From contig JANQDY010000109.1 of NCBI GenBank assembly GCA_028278625.1, positions 1 to 64,000 on the forward strand: a stretch of DNA of 64,000 nt, written 5' to 3'. The stretch is from Thermodesulfobacteriota bacterium (lineage in GTDB: Bacteria; Desulfobacterota; DSM-4660; Desulfatiglandales; Desulfatiglandaceae). The notes below the pieces were generated by a model. It searched no databases and was not told the DNA's origin. It saw only the letters and a program-made list of their open reading frames with translations. A program made the position numbers and the translations under genes. This document shows positions 51,687 to 61,074 of the stretch, one piece after another; positions within the stretch are counted from its first letter, which is position 1, and each line of letters begins with the position of its first letter.

Positions 51687-53465
51687 TCAGTGCCCAACGG
51701 CGGTACCCGCGCCCTTGGGAACACGGATATCCTCAACCAGGTGCTGGATATCATCAGGCACCTTCTCCGTGGCCCTTGATACCACAAAGGCCACCACGAA
51801 GTTAAAGAGCGCACCCACCGCCCCGAAAGCCAGGGGATTGATGCCAAGGAACCAATTGGCCGGAATGTTGGCCAAGGGCGCCGTCCCTTTGATGAAGAAC
51901 CATCCATTGTACAAAAAGATGTAAAAGAGCGTGGTGCCGATGCCCGTGAGCATGCCGGCGATGGCGCCTGTCCGGTTCACCTTCTTACTGAAAATTCCCA
52001 TCATCAGCGCCGGGAAGATGGAGGAAGCCGCCAGACCAAAGGCCAGGGCCACCACCTGGGCCGCAAATCCCGGCGGATTGAGCCCCAGGTACCCGGCCAC
52101 AATGATGGCGAAAGCCATGGCAATGCGGCTGGCCAGCAGCTCCTGTTTTTCATTAATGTGTTTCATGAAAACACTTTTCAAAAGATCGTGACTGATGGCC
52201 GACGAGATGGCCAACAAAAGTCCCGCCGCCGTGGAGAGTGCCGCGGCAATACCCCCGGCTGCAACGAGGGCGATCACCCAGAAGGGGAGGTTGGCGATTT
52301 CCGGGTTGGCCAGCACCATGATATCCCGGTCCACCTTGACCATTTCGTTACCTCTCCAGCCAAAAGTTTCAGCCTTCTTGTCAAAGGCAGGGTTGTTGCC
52401 GTAGTACTGGATTCTGCCGTCACCATTTTTGTCCTCCCATTTGAGCAGTCCCGTCTTCTCCCAGTTGCTGAACCAGGAAGGCCGGTCCGCATAGAGGAGG
52501 TTGCCCTCTGGAGACCCGACGGGTCCGATCTGAATGGTGTTCATGAGATTGGTCCGGGCCATGGCGCCCACCGCGGGAGCCGTGGTGTACAATATGGAGA
52601 TAAAGACCAGGGCCCAGCCCGTTGAAAAGCGGGCATCGCGAACCTTGGGAACGGTGAAGAAACGGATGATCACGTGAGGGAGGCCCGCCGTGCCGATCAT
52701 CAAGGAGAGGGTCAACAGGAAGACATTTAAAGTTGACCACTTCTGGGCCGTAAAGGATGGGAACCCGAGATCAATGCATATGGTATTCAACTTTTGGAGC
52801 AGATACATGCCGCTGCCATCGGTTAAAGTGCTTCCCAGGGCCAGCTGCGGAATCGGATTTCCCGTCATCTGCAATCCGATAAAAACCGCGGGCACCGTAT
52901 AGGCGAAGATCAGGACGCAGTATTGGGCGATCTGGGTATAGGTGATCCCTTTCATGCCGCCCAGGACCGCATAGATAAAGACGATGCCCATGCCGCAGAA
53001 AAGGCCTGTTGCGTAATCCACCTCCAGAAACCGGGAGAAGGCGACGCCGATCCCTTTCATCTGGCCGATAACGTATGTAATGGAGCACGTAATCAAGCAA
53101 AGAACCGCCACGATGCGCGCCGCATGGGAATAGTACCGGTCCCCGATAAACTCAGGGACCGTAAACTTTCCGAATTTGCGCAGATACGGCGCCAGCATCA
53201 TGGCCAGAACCACGTAGCCGCCCGTCCACCCCATGAGAAAGGCGCAGGCATCATATCCCATGAAGGCGATCATTCCCGCCATGGAGATAAAAGACGCCGC
53301 CGACATCCAGTCCGCGGCCGTGGCCATTCCGTTCAAGACAGGATTAACGCCCTTGCCGGCAACGTAAAAGTCCGATGTACTGGCGGCGCGGGCCCAGAAG
53401 GCAATGGCAATGTAAATGGCAAATGTCAAACCGACAACTAGATAAGTGGTAGTCTGCAAGGTCAT
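51687..53465 (-). CDS. Na+/acetate-type solute symporter (VC_2705 family)
   Basis: A 592-residue SSS-family symporter with about thirteen transmembrane segments. It imports acetate or a related monocarboxylate with Na+. SSS signatures include GGYVVLAMMLAPYLRKFG and GMATAADWMSAASFISMAG. The extra hydrophilic stretch of about 75 residues (near residues 280-355) between helices is typical of the VC_2705/ActP-like type. A GGAGGAGG site overlaps the end of the DUF4212 gene, whose stop is 2 bp away, so both subunits are made together. The next gene downstream is the DUF294 protein. Confidence 0.93.
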   Translation of the reverse strand: MTLQTTTYLVVGLTFAIYIAIAFWARAASTSDFYVAGKGVNPVLNGMATAADWMSAASFISMAGMIAFMGYDACAFLMGWTGGYVVLAMMLAPYLRKFGKFTVPEFIGDRYYSHAARIVAVLCLITCSITYVIGQMKGIGVAFSRFLEVDYATGLFCGMGIVFIYAVLGGMKGITYTQIAQYCVLIFAYTVPAVFIGLQMTGNPIPQLALGSTLTDGSGMYLLQKLNTICIDLGFPSFTAQKWSTLNVFLLTLSLMIGTAGLPHVIIRFFTVPKVRDARFSTGWALVFISILYTTAPAVGAMARTNLMNTIQIGPVGSPEGNLLYADRPSWFSNWEKTGLLKWEDKNGDGRIQYYGNNPAFDKKAETFGWRGNEMVKVDRDIMVLANPEIANLPFWVIALVAAGGIAAALSTAAGLLLAISSAISHDLLKSVFMKHINEKQELLASRIAMAFAIIVAGYLGLNPPGFAAQVVALAFGLAASSIFPALMMGIFSKKVNRTGAIAGMLTGIGTTLFYIFLYNGWFFIKGTAPLANIPANWFLGINPLAFGAVGALFNFVVAFVVSRATEKVPDDIQHLVEDIRVPKGAGTAVGH

Positions 53466-53467
53466 GA

Positions 53468-53719
53468 TTAATCCTCCTCCACGTCGAATTCCCGGTCAAT
53501 TTTCGTCATTTTATTGGCATAGAAAAAAATCAGGCACACAAACACATACATGGATCCCTGTTGCGCGAACCAGTATCCCAGCGGGTAGCCGGCAAGATTG
53601 ATACTATTGAGTGGACCAACGAGCAAGATGCCAAAGCCGAATGAGACAATGAACCAAACGATTAGACAGCCTATCATGAGTCTTAGGTTTTTCTTCCAGT
53701 AAGCTTCACCGTTTTCCAT
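53468..53719 (-). CDS. DUF4212 small subunit of the SSS symporter
   Basis: An 83-residue protein with two transmembrane helices (LMIGCLIVWFIVSFGFGILL and GYWFAQQGSMYVFVCLIFFY). DUF4212 proteins accompany VC_2705-type SSS symporters, as YfcA-like small subunits accompany others, and this gene is coupled to its symporter with a 2-bp gap. TTAGGAGGA lies seven bases before ATG 53719. The subunit probably stabilises the transporter; exact role unproven. Confidence 0.92.
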   Translation of the reverse strand: MENGEAYWKKNLRLMIGCLIVWFIVSFGFGILLVGPLNSINLAGYPLGYWFAQQGSMYVFVCLIFFYANKMTKIDREFDVEED

Positions 53720-54021
53720 AATCTATCCTCCTAATTAAATGTTTTTAATTGGATTTCTTGGTCACCTTGCCTGAAATCTGTTTATCCCCTCCTTTCCGTT
53801 GTTCGTAAGAAACTTGCATAAATTCAGCCATAAGGGTTATTTCCCATGAAAAGAACCATCGGCGTCAGGTTTCAGGCGCACGAAGCCAGAAATGCCGCTT
53901 GGCTCGCGGCAAGACCGGACACCTGAAAGAGGATAGCAGGTACCCGAATGCAGGTTGGATCGTAAGGAAAAGACGATTGTAGAGTTCAATGTTGAAAGGA
54001 ATCATCGGTTCTAGAAAATCC
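53720..54021. other. Intergenic region between the symporter operon and prpE
   Basis: A 302-bp gap. It holds a sigma-54-like element (53815-53830) that faces the symporter operon. Nested inverted repeats around 53866-53930 (outer TTTCAGG/CCTGAAA, inner GCCGC/GCGGC) could form a stable RNA or DNA hairpin but have no T-run. No gene is seen. Confidence 0.55.
53815..53830 (-). promoter_or_regulatory. Candidate sigma-54 promoter for the symporter operon
   Basis: On the minus strand TGGCTGAATTTATGCA keeps the GG-N10-GC core of sigma-54 promoters (consensus TGGCAC-N5-TTGCA) with three mismatches. It lies about 95 bp before the DUF4212 start. No enhancer-binding protein gene is in the window. Confidence 0.4.
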
Positions 54022-55932
54022 CTATTGGCCCTTTTTTGCCCCGGCAAACCCTTTAAGAGACAGTGCCGCTTCAATTTCCTTTAAAATTGCCGGGTCATCA
54101 ATGGTCGCGGGCATCTTAAAGGCTTCATTATCCGCGATTTTCCGCATGGTCCCTCGAAGTATTTTTCCTGAACGGGTCTTGGGCAGCCGCTTTACGATGG
54201 TGGCGATCTTAAAAGAAGCGACCGGTCCAATGCGTTCTCGCACCATCTGGATCACTTCCTTTTCGATCTCTTCGGGTGAACGCTCAACCCCCGCATTCAA
54301 GACCATAAAGCCGATGGGAATCTGCCCTTTGAGTCTGTCTTCAACACCCAAGACCGCGCATTCCGCCACGTCCGGGTGGTCGGCCAGTACTTCCTCCATA
54401 CCTCCCGTGGAAAGACGATGCCCGGCCACATTGATGATGTCGTCGGTACGGGACATGACGAACACGTACCCGTCGTCGTCGATAAATCCGGCATCCGCCG
54501 TCTTGTAGTAACCGGGGAACTCCTCCAGGTAGCTCCTCAAGAAACCGTCATCATTGTTCCAAAGGGTCGGCAAGGTTCCCGGAGGGAGGGGCAGTTTCAC
54601 CACCAGCGCACCGATCTCTCCCGGTTCCACCGGCTTGCAGTCAGGGTCCACCACCTGAATGTTCCATCCGGGGGCCGCTTTTGTGGGGGATCCCTGTTTT
54701 ATGGGGAATTGTTCGATGCCCAGGCAGTTGGCGGCAATGGCCCAGCCCGTTTCCGTCTGCCACCAGTGATCAATGACCGGTACCTTCAGCTTTTTTTCGG
54801 CCCATTGGAGTGTGTCGGGGTCAAGCCGTTCACCGGCCAGGAACAACGCCTTGAAATTTGAAAGATCATAATCCTGAATCAGTTTGCCTTCGGGATCCTC
54901 CCGTTTGATGGCCCGAAACGCGGTGGGTGCCGTAAACATGGCTTTGACGCCGTGTTCATGGATGATACGCCAAAAGACGCCCGCATCCGGTGTTCCCACC
55001 GGTTTTCCCTCAAAAAGAATGGTGGTGCACCCTTTAAGGAGGGGAGCATAAACGATGTAGGAGTGTCCCACAACCCACCCCACATCCGATGCCGTCCAGA
55101 AAACATCCCCCTGTTTCAAGTTATAAACGGCGCTCATGGTCCATTTTAGCGCCACCATGTGGCCCCCGTTGTCCCGAACAACCCCTTTTGGCACGCCGGT
55201 GGTTCCGGATGTATAGAGAATGTACAGCGGATCGGTGGCAGCCACCGGGACACATTCCGCGGGGTCGGCCTTTTCCATCTCCTCATGCCAGTCATGGTCA
55301 AATCCCGGTGTCATGGGAGCGGTTTCCTGAGGCCGCTGCAGAATAATGCAGGCATCCGGTTTGGCGTCCGCTATTTCCATGGCTTCCTCAAGGAGCGGCT
55401 TGTAAGGAATCACCCGGGTCACTTCTATACCACAGGAGGCGGATACAATGACTTTCGGTTTTGCATCATTGATGCGAATGGCCAGCTCTTTTGAGGCGAA
55501 TCCCCCAAAAACCACCGAATGCACCGCCCCGAGCCTGGCACAGGCGAGCATGGCCATGGCCGCCTCAGGCACCATGGGCATGTACAACAGGACGCGATCT
55601 CCCTTCTGAACCCCCTTTGACGCCAGAACGCCGGCAAAACGGGCAACCTCGTCTAAAAGTTCCGAATAGGTGTATTTTTTGATGGTGTCGGTAACCGGGC
55701 TGTCGTAAATCAGAGCCGTCTGATCTCCGATGCCGTTTTCCACGTGAATGTCGAGGGCATTGTAGCAGGTGTTGACCTTCCCGCCGGTAAACCACCTGTA
55801 AAACGGTTTGTTTGAGTCGTCTAATACCCTGTCCCACTTCTCATACCAATGGCAGTCCTCGGCCGGTTTGCTCCAGAAACCATTGGGGTCTTCAATTGAC
55901 TCCTTGTAGTACGCCAGATATCCGTCGGTCAT
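54022..55932 (-). CDS. prpE: Propionyl-CoA/acetyl-CoA synthetase, PrpE-like
   Basis: A 636-residue AMP-forming acyl-CoA synthetase. Motifs are YTSGTTGVPKGVVRDNGGH, DVGWVVGHSYIVYAPLL, WWQTETGW, and the C-terminal KTRSGKILR with the catalytic, acetylatable Lys. The run RDNGGHMVALKWTM is the PrpE/ACSS3 variant, so propionate (or another short acid) is the more likely substrate; the gene symbol is by similarity. The start has AAAAGGAAGG. It lies between acs and the symporter operon on the same strand; together they would let the cell take up and activate acetate and propionate. Confidence 0.88.
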   Translation of the reverse strand: MTDGYLAYYKESIEDPNGFWSKPAEDCHWYEKWDRVLDDSNKPFYRWFTGGKVNTCYNALDIHVENGIGDQTALIYDSPVTDTIKKYTYSELLDEVARFAGVLASKGVQKGDRVLLYMPMVPEAAMAMLACARLGAVHSVVFGGFASKELAIRINDAKPKVIVSASCGIEVTRVIPYKPLLEEAMEIADAKPDACIILQRPQETAPMTPGFDHDWHEEMEKADPAECVPVAATDPLYILYTSGTTGVPKGVVRDNGGHMVALKWTMSAVYNLKQGDVFWTASDVGWVVGHSYIVYAPLLKGCTTILFEGKPVGTPDAGVFWRIIHEHGVKAMFTAPTAFRAIKREDPEGKLIQDYDLSNFKALFLAGERLDPDTLQWAEKKLKVPVIDHWWQTETGWAIAANCLGIEQFPIKQGSPTKAAPGWNIQVVDPDCKPVEPGEIGALVVKLPLPPGTLPTLWNNDDGFLRSYLEEFPGYYKTADAGFIDDDGYVFVMSRTDDIINVAGHRLSTGGMEEVLADHPDVAECAVLGVEDRLKGQIPIGFMVLNAGVERSPEEIEKEVIQMVRERIGPVASFKIATIVKRLPKTRSGKILRGTMRKIADNEAFKMPATIDDPAILKEIEAALSLKGFAGAKKGQ

Positions 55933-56054
55933 GGGTTTCCTTCCTTTTAAACACGTGCTACGGGTTTAACGTACTTCTTTCTTATTCGATTGTGGCAGTT
56001 CAACCCGCCGATGGCGAAAGATCCGCGGGTTGAGAACAGGTTTTCAGACGGGGT

Positions 56055-58091
56055 TTATTTGTTTTTGATCATCTCCCTGATTTCTTCAACGATTTCCGGA
56101 TTGGCAAGGGTCGTGACATCTCCCACATCCCGCTTGTTGCTAATTGAGGAGAGCACCCGGCGCATGATCTTGCCGGACCGGGTCTTGGGCATGTCTTTTA
56201 CCAGCCAGACGTATCTTGGTTTGGCGATTTTGCCGATTTCGTCGCAAATAGTGTCCGAAATGCGTTTGGCGATTTCATCAGACGGTTCAAACCCGGGCTT
56301 CAGGGCAATGTAAAGATCCGGTTCCTTCCCCTTGATGTCGTGGGCCACGGGCACCACGGCGGCTTCAGCCACCTCCTCCACCACCAGGGCCGCCGACTCG
56401 AGCTCCTTGGTGCCCAGCCGGTGACCGGAAACATTGATGACGTCGTCGATTCTGCCCAGGATGCGGTAATAGCCGTCATCCGCCTGAACAGCGGCATCTC
56501 CCGTCAGATAGGGCCAGTCGCGCCAGTCCTTGCTGTTGGGATCCTTGTTGTATCTTGCGTAATAGGTGTCTACAAAACGGTCCCGGTCACCCCAGATGGT
56601 CTGGAATCCGCCCGGCCAGGGGTTCTGAATGCAGATATTCCCGGCTTTTCCGGAGCCCGCTTCGAGAATCTCTCCTTCTTCGTCATAAATGACCGGGTGA
56701 ATGCCCGGAAGGGCGGGGCCGGCGCTGCCAGGTTTCATGGGGGTGAGGGCCGGCATGGTGCTGCAGAGGAAACCGCCCGTCTCCGTCTGCCACCAGGTAT
56801 CCACGATAATGGCTTCACCTTTGCCCACCTCCTTGTGATACCACTTCCACACTTCCGGCTCAATGGGTTCGCCCACGGTGGTCATGTGCTTGAAATGATA
56901 ATTGTATTTGGCCGGTTCATTGGGGCCGATTTTGCGAAGGGCCCGTATGGCGGTGGGGGCCGTGTGGAAAATGTTGACGTCCAGATCTTGGGCGATCCGC
57001 CAGGAACGGCCCGCATCCGGGTAGGTGGGTACGCCTTCGTAAATTACCGTTGAAGCGCCCAGGGAAAGGGGGCCGTAGACAATGTAAGAATGGCCGGTGA
57101 TCCAGCCGATATCCGCCATGCACCAGTAAACATCCTCGGGGTGGATGTCCAGGATATATTTGGCGGTCCCCGTGACATAGGAGAGATAGCCGCCGGTACC
57201 GTGCTGACACCCTTTCGGTTTTCCGGTGGTGCCGCTGGTATACATCAGAAAGAGTGGGTCTTCGGCCGGCATGGGAACGGGATCCACCCTTGCTCCGTAA
57301 TAATCCTTCAACAGGTCATTGACAAAATAATCCCGGTTATCCACCATGGGTGTATCACTCGAGTATTTTCCGGGATAGCGCTGCCAGACCAACACCTTGT
57401 CCACGGCCTGGCCGTCTGCTTTGGCCAGTTCGAGGGCAATATCAGCGTTCTGCTTGTGATTCAGCAGCTTACCGCTGCGGTAATAGGCATCCATGGTGAT
57501 CAGGACATTGCTTTGGGAGTCCACGATCCGGTCGGCGCAGGCCCGGCCGCTGAAACCACCGAACACTTCTGAGTGAATGATGCCCAGTCTGGCACAGGCC
57601 AGCATGGTGATGGGGAGTTCGGCGCACATGGGCATGTGAAGGGTTACCCGATCACCCTTTTTGAGGCCTGCAAAATCCCTTAGAACGGCGGCGAATTCGT
57701 TTACGCGAACAAAGAGCTCCTGGAAGGTGATGTGTTCCGTCTTCTCCTCTTCCAATTCCGGCACGAAATGGATGGCCGTCTTGTTCTTATGGTTCTTGAG
57801 GTGTCGGTCGATGCAGTTATGACTGGCATTGATCTTGCCACCAACAAACCATTTCCAGCAAGGAGCGTCACTTGTGTCGAGGATGGTATGCCAGTATTCG
57901 TACCATTCCAGAAGGTCAGCATACTCTTTGAAACAGTTGGGGAAATTGTCCAGGCTGAACCTTTCGTAGATGGTCTCGTCTGTCATATTGGCTTGAGCAA
58001 CGAATTTCGTTGAGGGATAATAATACCCTTCTTCCTGCCAGTGAACGGCAATCTGCGCTTCAGAAGTCTCCACACGTTCTTTTTCCGCCAT
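56055..58091 (-). CDS. acs: Acetyl-CoA synthetase (AMP-forming)
   Basis: A 678-residue Acs. ATG 58091 has AAGGAGG; 32 upstream codons are in frame but non-coding in style. Motifs are YTSGTTGKPKGCQHGTGGY (adenylation), DIGWITGHSYIVYGPL, VDTWWQTETGG and the A10 motif KTRSGKIMRRVL with the Lys that is acetylated in Pat/CobB-controlled enzymes. It converts acetate, ATP and CoA to acetyl-CoA. The fused GNAT domain in the upstream CoA-transferase gene could regulate it by acetylation. The promoter region (58092-58462) has a near-consensus sigma-54 element. Confidence 0.95.
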   Translation of the reverse strand: MAEKERVETSEAQIAVHWQEEGYYYPSTKFVAQANMTDETIYERFSLDNFPNCFKEYADLLEWYEYWHTILDTSDAPCWKWFVGGKINASHNCIDRHLKNHKNKTAIHFVPELEEEKTEHITFQELFVRVNEFAAVLRDFAGLKKGDRVTLHMPMCAELPITMLACARLGIIHSEVFGGFSGRACADRIVDSQSNVLITMDAYYRSGKLLNHKQNADIALELAKADGQAVDKVLVWQRYPGKYSSDTPMVDNRDYFVNDLLKDYYGARVDPVPMPAEDPLFLMYTSGTTGKPKGCQHGTGGYLSYVTGTAKYILDIHPEDVYWCMADIGWITGHSYIVYGPLSLGASTVIYEGVPTYPDAGRSWRIAQDLDVNIFHTAPTAIRALRKIGPNEPAKYNYHFKHMTTVGEPIEPEVWKWYHKEVGKGEAIIVDTWWQTETGGFLCSTMPALTPMKPGSAGPALPGIHPVIYDEEGEILEAGSGKAGNICIQNPWPGGFQTIWGDRDRFVDTYYARYNKDPNSKDWRDWPYLTGDAAVQADDGYYRILGRIDDVINVSGHRLGTKELESAALVVEEVAEAAVVPVAHDIKGKEPDLYIALKPGFEPSDEIAKRISDTICDEIGKIAKPRYVWLVKDMPKTRSGKIMRRVLSSISNKRDVGDVTTLANPEIVEEIREMIKNK

Positions 58092-58462
58092 GCTTGCACC
58101 CTCCTTGTTCAAGTTAAATTTGAAGTTAAGGTTAGCAAAAAATGAAAAAACTGCAAAAACGGTTGAGGCGACTTTAGTTGGGGTCAAAAGCGGCCCTGTT
58201 AACCCTCATCTCCGGTGAAACTTCCTTAGGCCGATTATTTTTTAAATTTAATCCATTCAATTTGTCAATCAAAAAAAATTGCCGCGATTTCAATGGATTT
58301 TGTGAAAAGTATTACATGAACGGCCATTCTTTGACGCAATGACGCGATCAAAAAACGTGCCAAATGTTCCGTATGTCACTGTTCGGTTATAACGGAAATG
58401 AGGTATGGAAACCATTTGGGGCTTCTTCTGGAATCCGGGGATGATGAACAATTGAAGGGGCG
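58092..58462. other. Upstream region of acs
   Basis: A 371-bp gap. It contains an AT-rich segment with an inverted repeat AATCCATT (58250-58257) and AATGGATT (58292-58299), and a sigma-54-like element at 58347-58363. Besides the in-frame extension of acs, no gene is seen. Confidence 0.6.
58347..58363 (-). promoter_or_regulatory. Candidate sigma-54 promoter upstream of acs
   Basis: On the minus strand, TTGGCACGTTTTTTGAT matches the sigma-54 consensus TTGGCACG-N4-TTGCW with one mismatch, at the last key base (GA for GC). It lies about 255 bp before the acs start, so the leader would be long. The inverted repeat at 58250-58299 falls between the two. Confidence 0.45.
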
Positions 58463-60367
58463 TCAAATGCGCGCCGGCGACTCACCTTTTCTTGTATTCG
58501 GTTCGTCAAAGCGGCAGCTCAGAACAACCATATCATCTTCAAAAACGCTTTTTACTTCGTAGGGGAGCGTCTTGAACAGATGAACCATGCCGAGATTGCT
58601 GGGCGACGTCATGGCAAACAGGCCCGAGATGCCGTTTTCCAGTGCTGCCTGGGCCAGTTTCCGCAACAGGATCTTCCCGATTTTCTTGCCCTGGTATTCG
58701 CGGCTGACGGAAAAGGCGACTTCCGCCATATTTGTGGCGGGAACCAGCAAGTACTCTCCAATGCCCACGACCCTTCCAAAACCGACTTCACCCACCACAG
58801 CCAGTATGGTCATGTCGTTGACGTAATCGATCTGGAGGATGTCCGCCAGTTCATCCTTGAAAAAGCTGTGTTTTTCATGAAAAAACCGGGCAACCACGTC
58901 ATCTTGGTCCAGAGAATAGAAATGCTCCTGAATACGCCGTTCATCAACGGGTTTCGCCGGCCTGAAAACCACCTTTTCACCGTCGACCTCCCGCGTTTCC
59001 TCGAGTCTATAGGGATAAACCCCGTGAATGGATTCTTTCAGGGTGCGTTCCGGTCCCAATAGACCCATTTCCTTTGCCTTAAAGAAAAGCTCATCTCTGA
59101 AATCAGGATGGGCAATGCTGATCATGGCCATGGCCCGCTCCTGAAAGCTCTTACCGAAAAGGTTCACAACACCGTACTCTGTCACCACATAGTGCACGTC
59201 TCCCCTGGGCACCACGACAGCCGTGTTTTCGAGCATGGGTACAATTCTGCTCCGTTTCCCTTTTGCATAAGTGGCGGTGAGCAGAATGATGGACTTGCCC
59301 CCCGGCGACCGTGCGGCGCCCCGCATGAAATCGAGTGTGCCGGTGACCGCTGAATAGTAATTGTGAGACAGGGCGTCCGCGGCCATTTGCCCCGTCAGGT
59401 CCATGGACATACCCACATTAAAACTCACCATTTTGTTGTGCCTGGAAATGATGCCCGGGTCATTGACATAGTCGGAGGGGTAGAAGTCGATGCCGGGGTT
59501 GTCGTGAATGTATTCGTAGAGCAACTGGCTGCCCACGGCGCTACTGGCCACCAGTTTTCCGTCATTGAATCCCTTTTTGCGGTTTGTTATCACACCCCGC
59601 GCCACCAGGTGCATGATATTGTCCGTAATGTACTGACTGTGGACTCCTAGATCCGTTTTTTCAGAGAGCGCCAGAAGGGTCGCCTGGCTGGATATGCCCG
59701 GTCCGATCTGCAGGGTCGACCCGTCATCAATCAATCGGGCCGCAAGCCGGCCGATGGCATTGGCAGTCTCCGTCTCCGGCATCTGGCTGATGGTCAGAAG
59801 CTCCTCGTCGTGTTCCACGATCACGTCCGCATCATCCACATGAATAAAGCTCTGACCCAGAACCCGCGGCATTCGGGAATTGACCTGGGCGATGACCAGA
59901 TCCGCATTCAGAGCCGCCGCCAGTGTGATATCGACGCTGACGCCCAGACTCATCCAGCCAAAATCATCCGGCGGCGAAACCTGAACCAGGGCCACATGAA
60001 TGGGTAACTGTCTGGTTTTGAACAGCCGCGGAATCTCCGAGAGGTTGATGGGCGTGAGGAACCGCATCTCCTGGCGGATGCTGCTGGTTTTGGCCGAGCC
60101 GAGATAGAAGGAACGGATATCCATGGCCCGGCACATGGTTTTGTCCGCGATGAGACTGAGCGGAGACTTTTCAATGGCCATCAACCGAACGATTTCGATA
60201 TCCGAAAACAAATTGGATGTGGCCGCCAGCGCCTTGACGAGGCGTTGCGGTTCGCCGCAGCTGGAACCGATAAAAACCCGTTGGCCCCCTCTGATGAGCT
60301 TCACGGCGTCAGAAGCATCCTTTTTCTTTTCAACATAATGATCGGCCCAGTGGGTTTTGGGTGCCAT
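58463..60367 (-). CDS. Acetyl-CoA hydrolase/CoA-transferase fused to a GNAT domain
   Basis: A 634-residue fusion. The N-terminal CoA-transferase family I region (residues about 20-430) includes GSSCGEPQRLVKAL and the catalytic-Glu-type region VVTEYGVVNLFGKSFQERA. A linker follows, then a GNAT acetyltransferase-like domain (residues about 470-615; LAVVGEVGFGRVVGIGEYLL, SREYQGKKIGKILLRKL) with the Q/R-x-x-G-x-G/A acetyl-CoA motif. This fusion type (acetyl-CoA hydrolase/transferase plus GNAT) is known from Proteobacteria. It may exchange CoA between acids and acetylate a partner such as Acs. GAGGT lies before ATG 60367. Confidence 0.88.
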   Translation of the reverse strand: MAPKTHWADHYVEKKKDASDAVKLIRGGQRVFIGSSCGEPQRLVKALAATSNLFSDIEIVRLMAIEKSPLSLIADKTMCRAMDIRSFYLGSAKTSSIRQEMRFLTPINLSEIPRLFKTRQLPIHVALVQVSPPDDFGWMSLGVSVDITLAAALNADLVIAQVNSRMPRVLGQSFIHVDDADVIVEHDEELLTISQMPETETANAIGRLAARLIDDGSTLQIGPGISSQATLLALSEKTDLGVHSQYITDNIMHLVARGVITNRKKGFNDGKLVASSAVGSQLLYEYIHDNPGIDFYPSDYVNDPGIISRHNKMVSFNVGMSMDLTGQMAADALSHNYYSAVTGTLDFMRGAARSPGGKSIILLTATYAKGKRSRIVPMLENTAVVVPRGDVHYVVTEYGVVNLFGKSFQERAMAMISIAHPDFRDELFFKAKEMGLLGPERTLKESIHGVYPYRLEETREVDGEKVVFRPAKPVDERRIQEHFYSLDQDDVVARFFHEKHSFFKDELADILQIDYVNDMTILAVVGEVGFGRVVGIGEYLLVPATNMAEVAFSVSREYQGKKIGKILLRKLAQAALENGISGLFAMTSPSNLGMVHLFKTLPYEVKSVFEDDMVVLSCRFDEPNTRKGESPARI

Positions 60368-60481
60368 TTAAATACCTCAAAAAACTAGGGTATGCTTTCC
60401 TCTGAAGACAGATTACACAGAAAACCGCAGATAGGCAACTCAAAAAAAAGTCAAATCCATGCCATTTGAAGAATTGTACTT

Positions 60482-61009
60482 TTGAGTCATTCTGTGATAA
60501 CAACCGTTAACATGAAAGATGAACTGAACAATAAAATTGACATGCTGCTGGCAAAGGGGAATGACCGGTTCCAGATCTGGAAGCGCCTCAAGGATAAGGA
60601 AAACAGGGTGGCCTTGCGGCATCATTTGAACAACAAAGCGCTTTTGAAAGATAAGCGAACCTACCGATATCTGAACATCTTTCTTTCTCTCATATTGCTG
60701 TTCGTTACCACCAGTAAAGTCCTTGGGGTTGCTCTCTATGCCAAGGGAATTTATGTTTTCATTCTGCTGATCGTACCCGCCATTAACATGTATATCCTGA
60801 AGGAAATCATCTTTTTCAAACGGACCGGGTACCAATTCCTTCTCATCGTGAGCGCATTGTCCCTTGTATATCAGGAAAACCGCCATTTTCCGGAAATCCT
60901 GTTTATTGCTGCAATGATCCTTATCGCGGCATTTCTATATATGAAGATTTTTCCAAAAAAAGACCTCATTCCGGCACCCGTTGACAAAACCGTGAAGCAC
61001 AAAGGGTAG
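60482..61009 (+). CDS. Four-helix membrane protein of unknown function
   Basis: A 175-residue protein with a charged, helical N-terminal 60 residues and about four hydrophobic segments (YLNIFLSLILLFVTTSKVLG first). The start is TTG 60482 or ATG 60512; both lack a strong ribosome-binding site. Family is unrecognised. It is divergent from the CoA-transferase-GNAT gene and precedes the second DUF294 gene by 65 bp, with an inverted repeat between them. Confidence 0.6.
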   Translation: MSHSVITTVNMKDELNNKIDMLLAKGNDRFQIWKRLKDKENRVALRHHLNNKALLKDKRTYRYLNIFLSLILLFVTTSKVLGVALYAKGIYVFILLIVPAINMYILKEIIFFKRTGYQFLLIVSALSLVYQENRHFPEILFIAAMILIAAFLYMKIFPKKDLIPAPVDKTVKHKG

Positions 61010-61014
61010 TTGGC

Positions 61015-61035
61015 CCGGCAATCGCTCATTGCCGG
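61015..61035. repeat. Perfect 8-bp inverted repeat after the membrane protein gene
   Basis: CCGGCAAT and ATTGCCGG with a 5-base loop, directly after the stop of the membrane protein gene. No T-run follows, so it is a stem-loop or protein site rather than a standard terminator. Confidence 0.6.
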
Positions 61036-61074
61036 AAAACATTCAATCTTAACTGTCTTGGTCTGGACGGTTTA

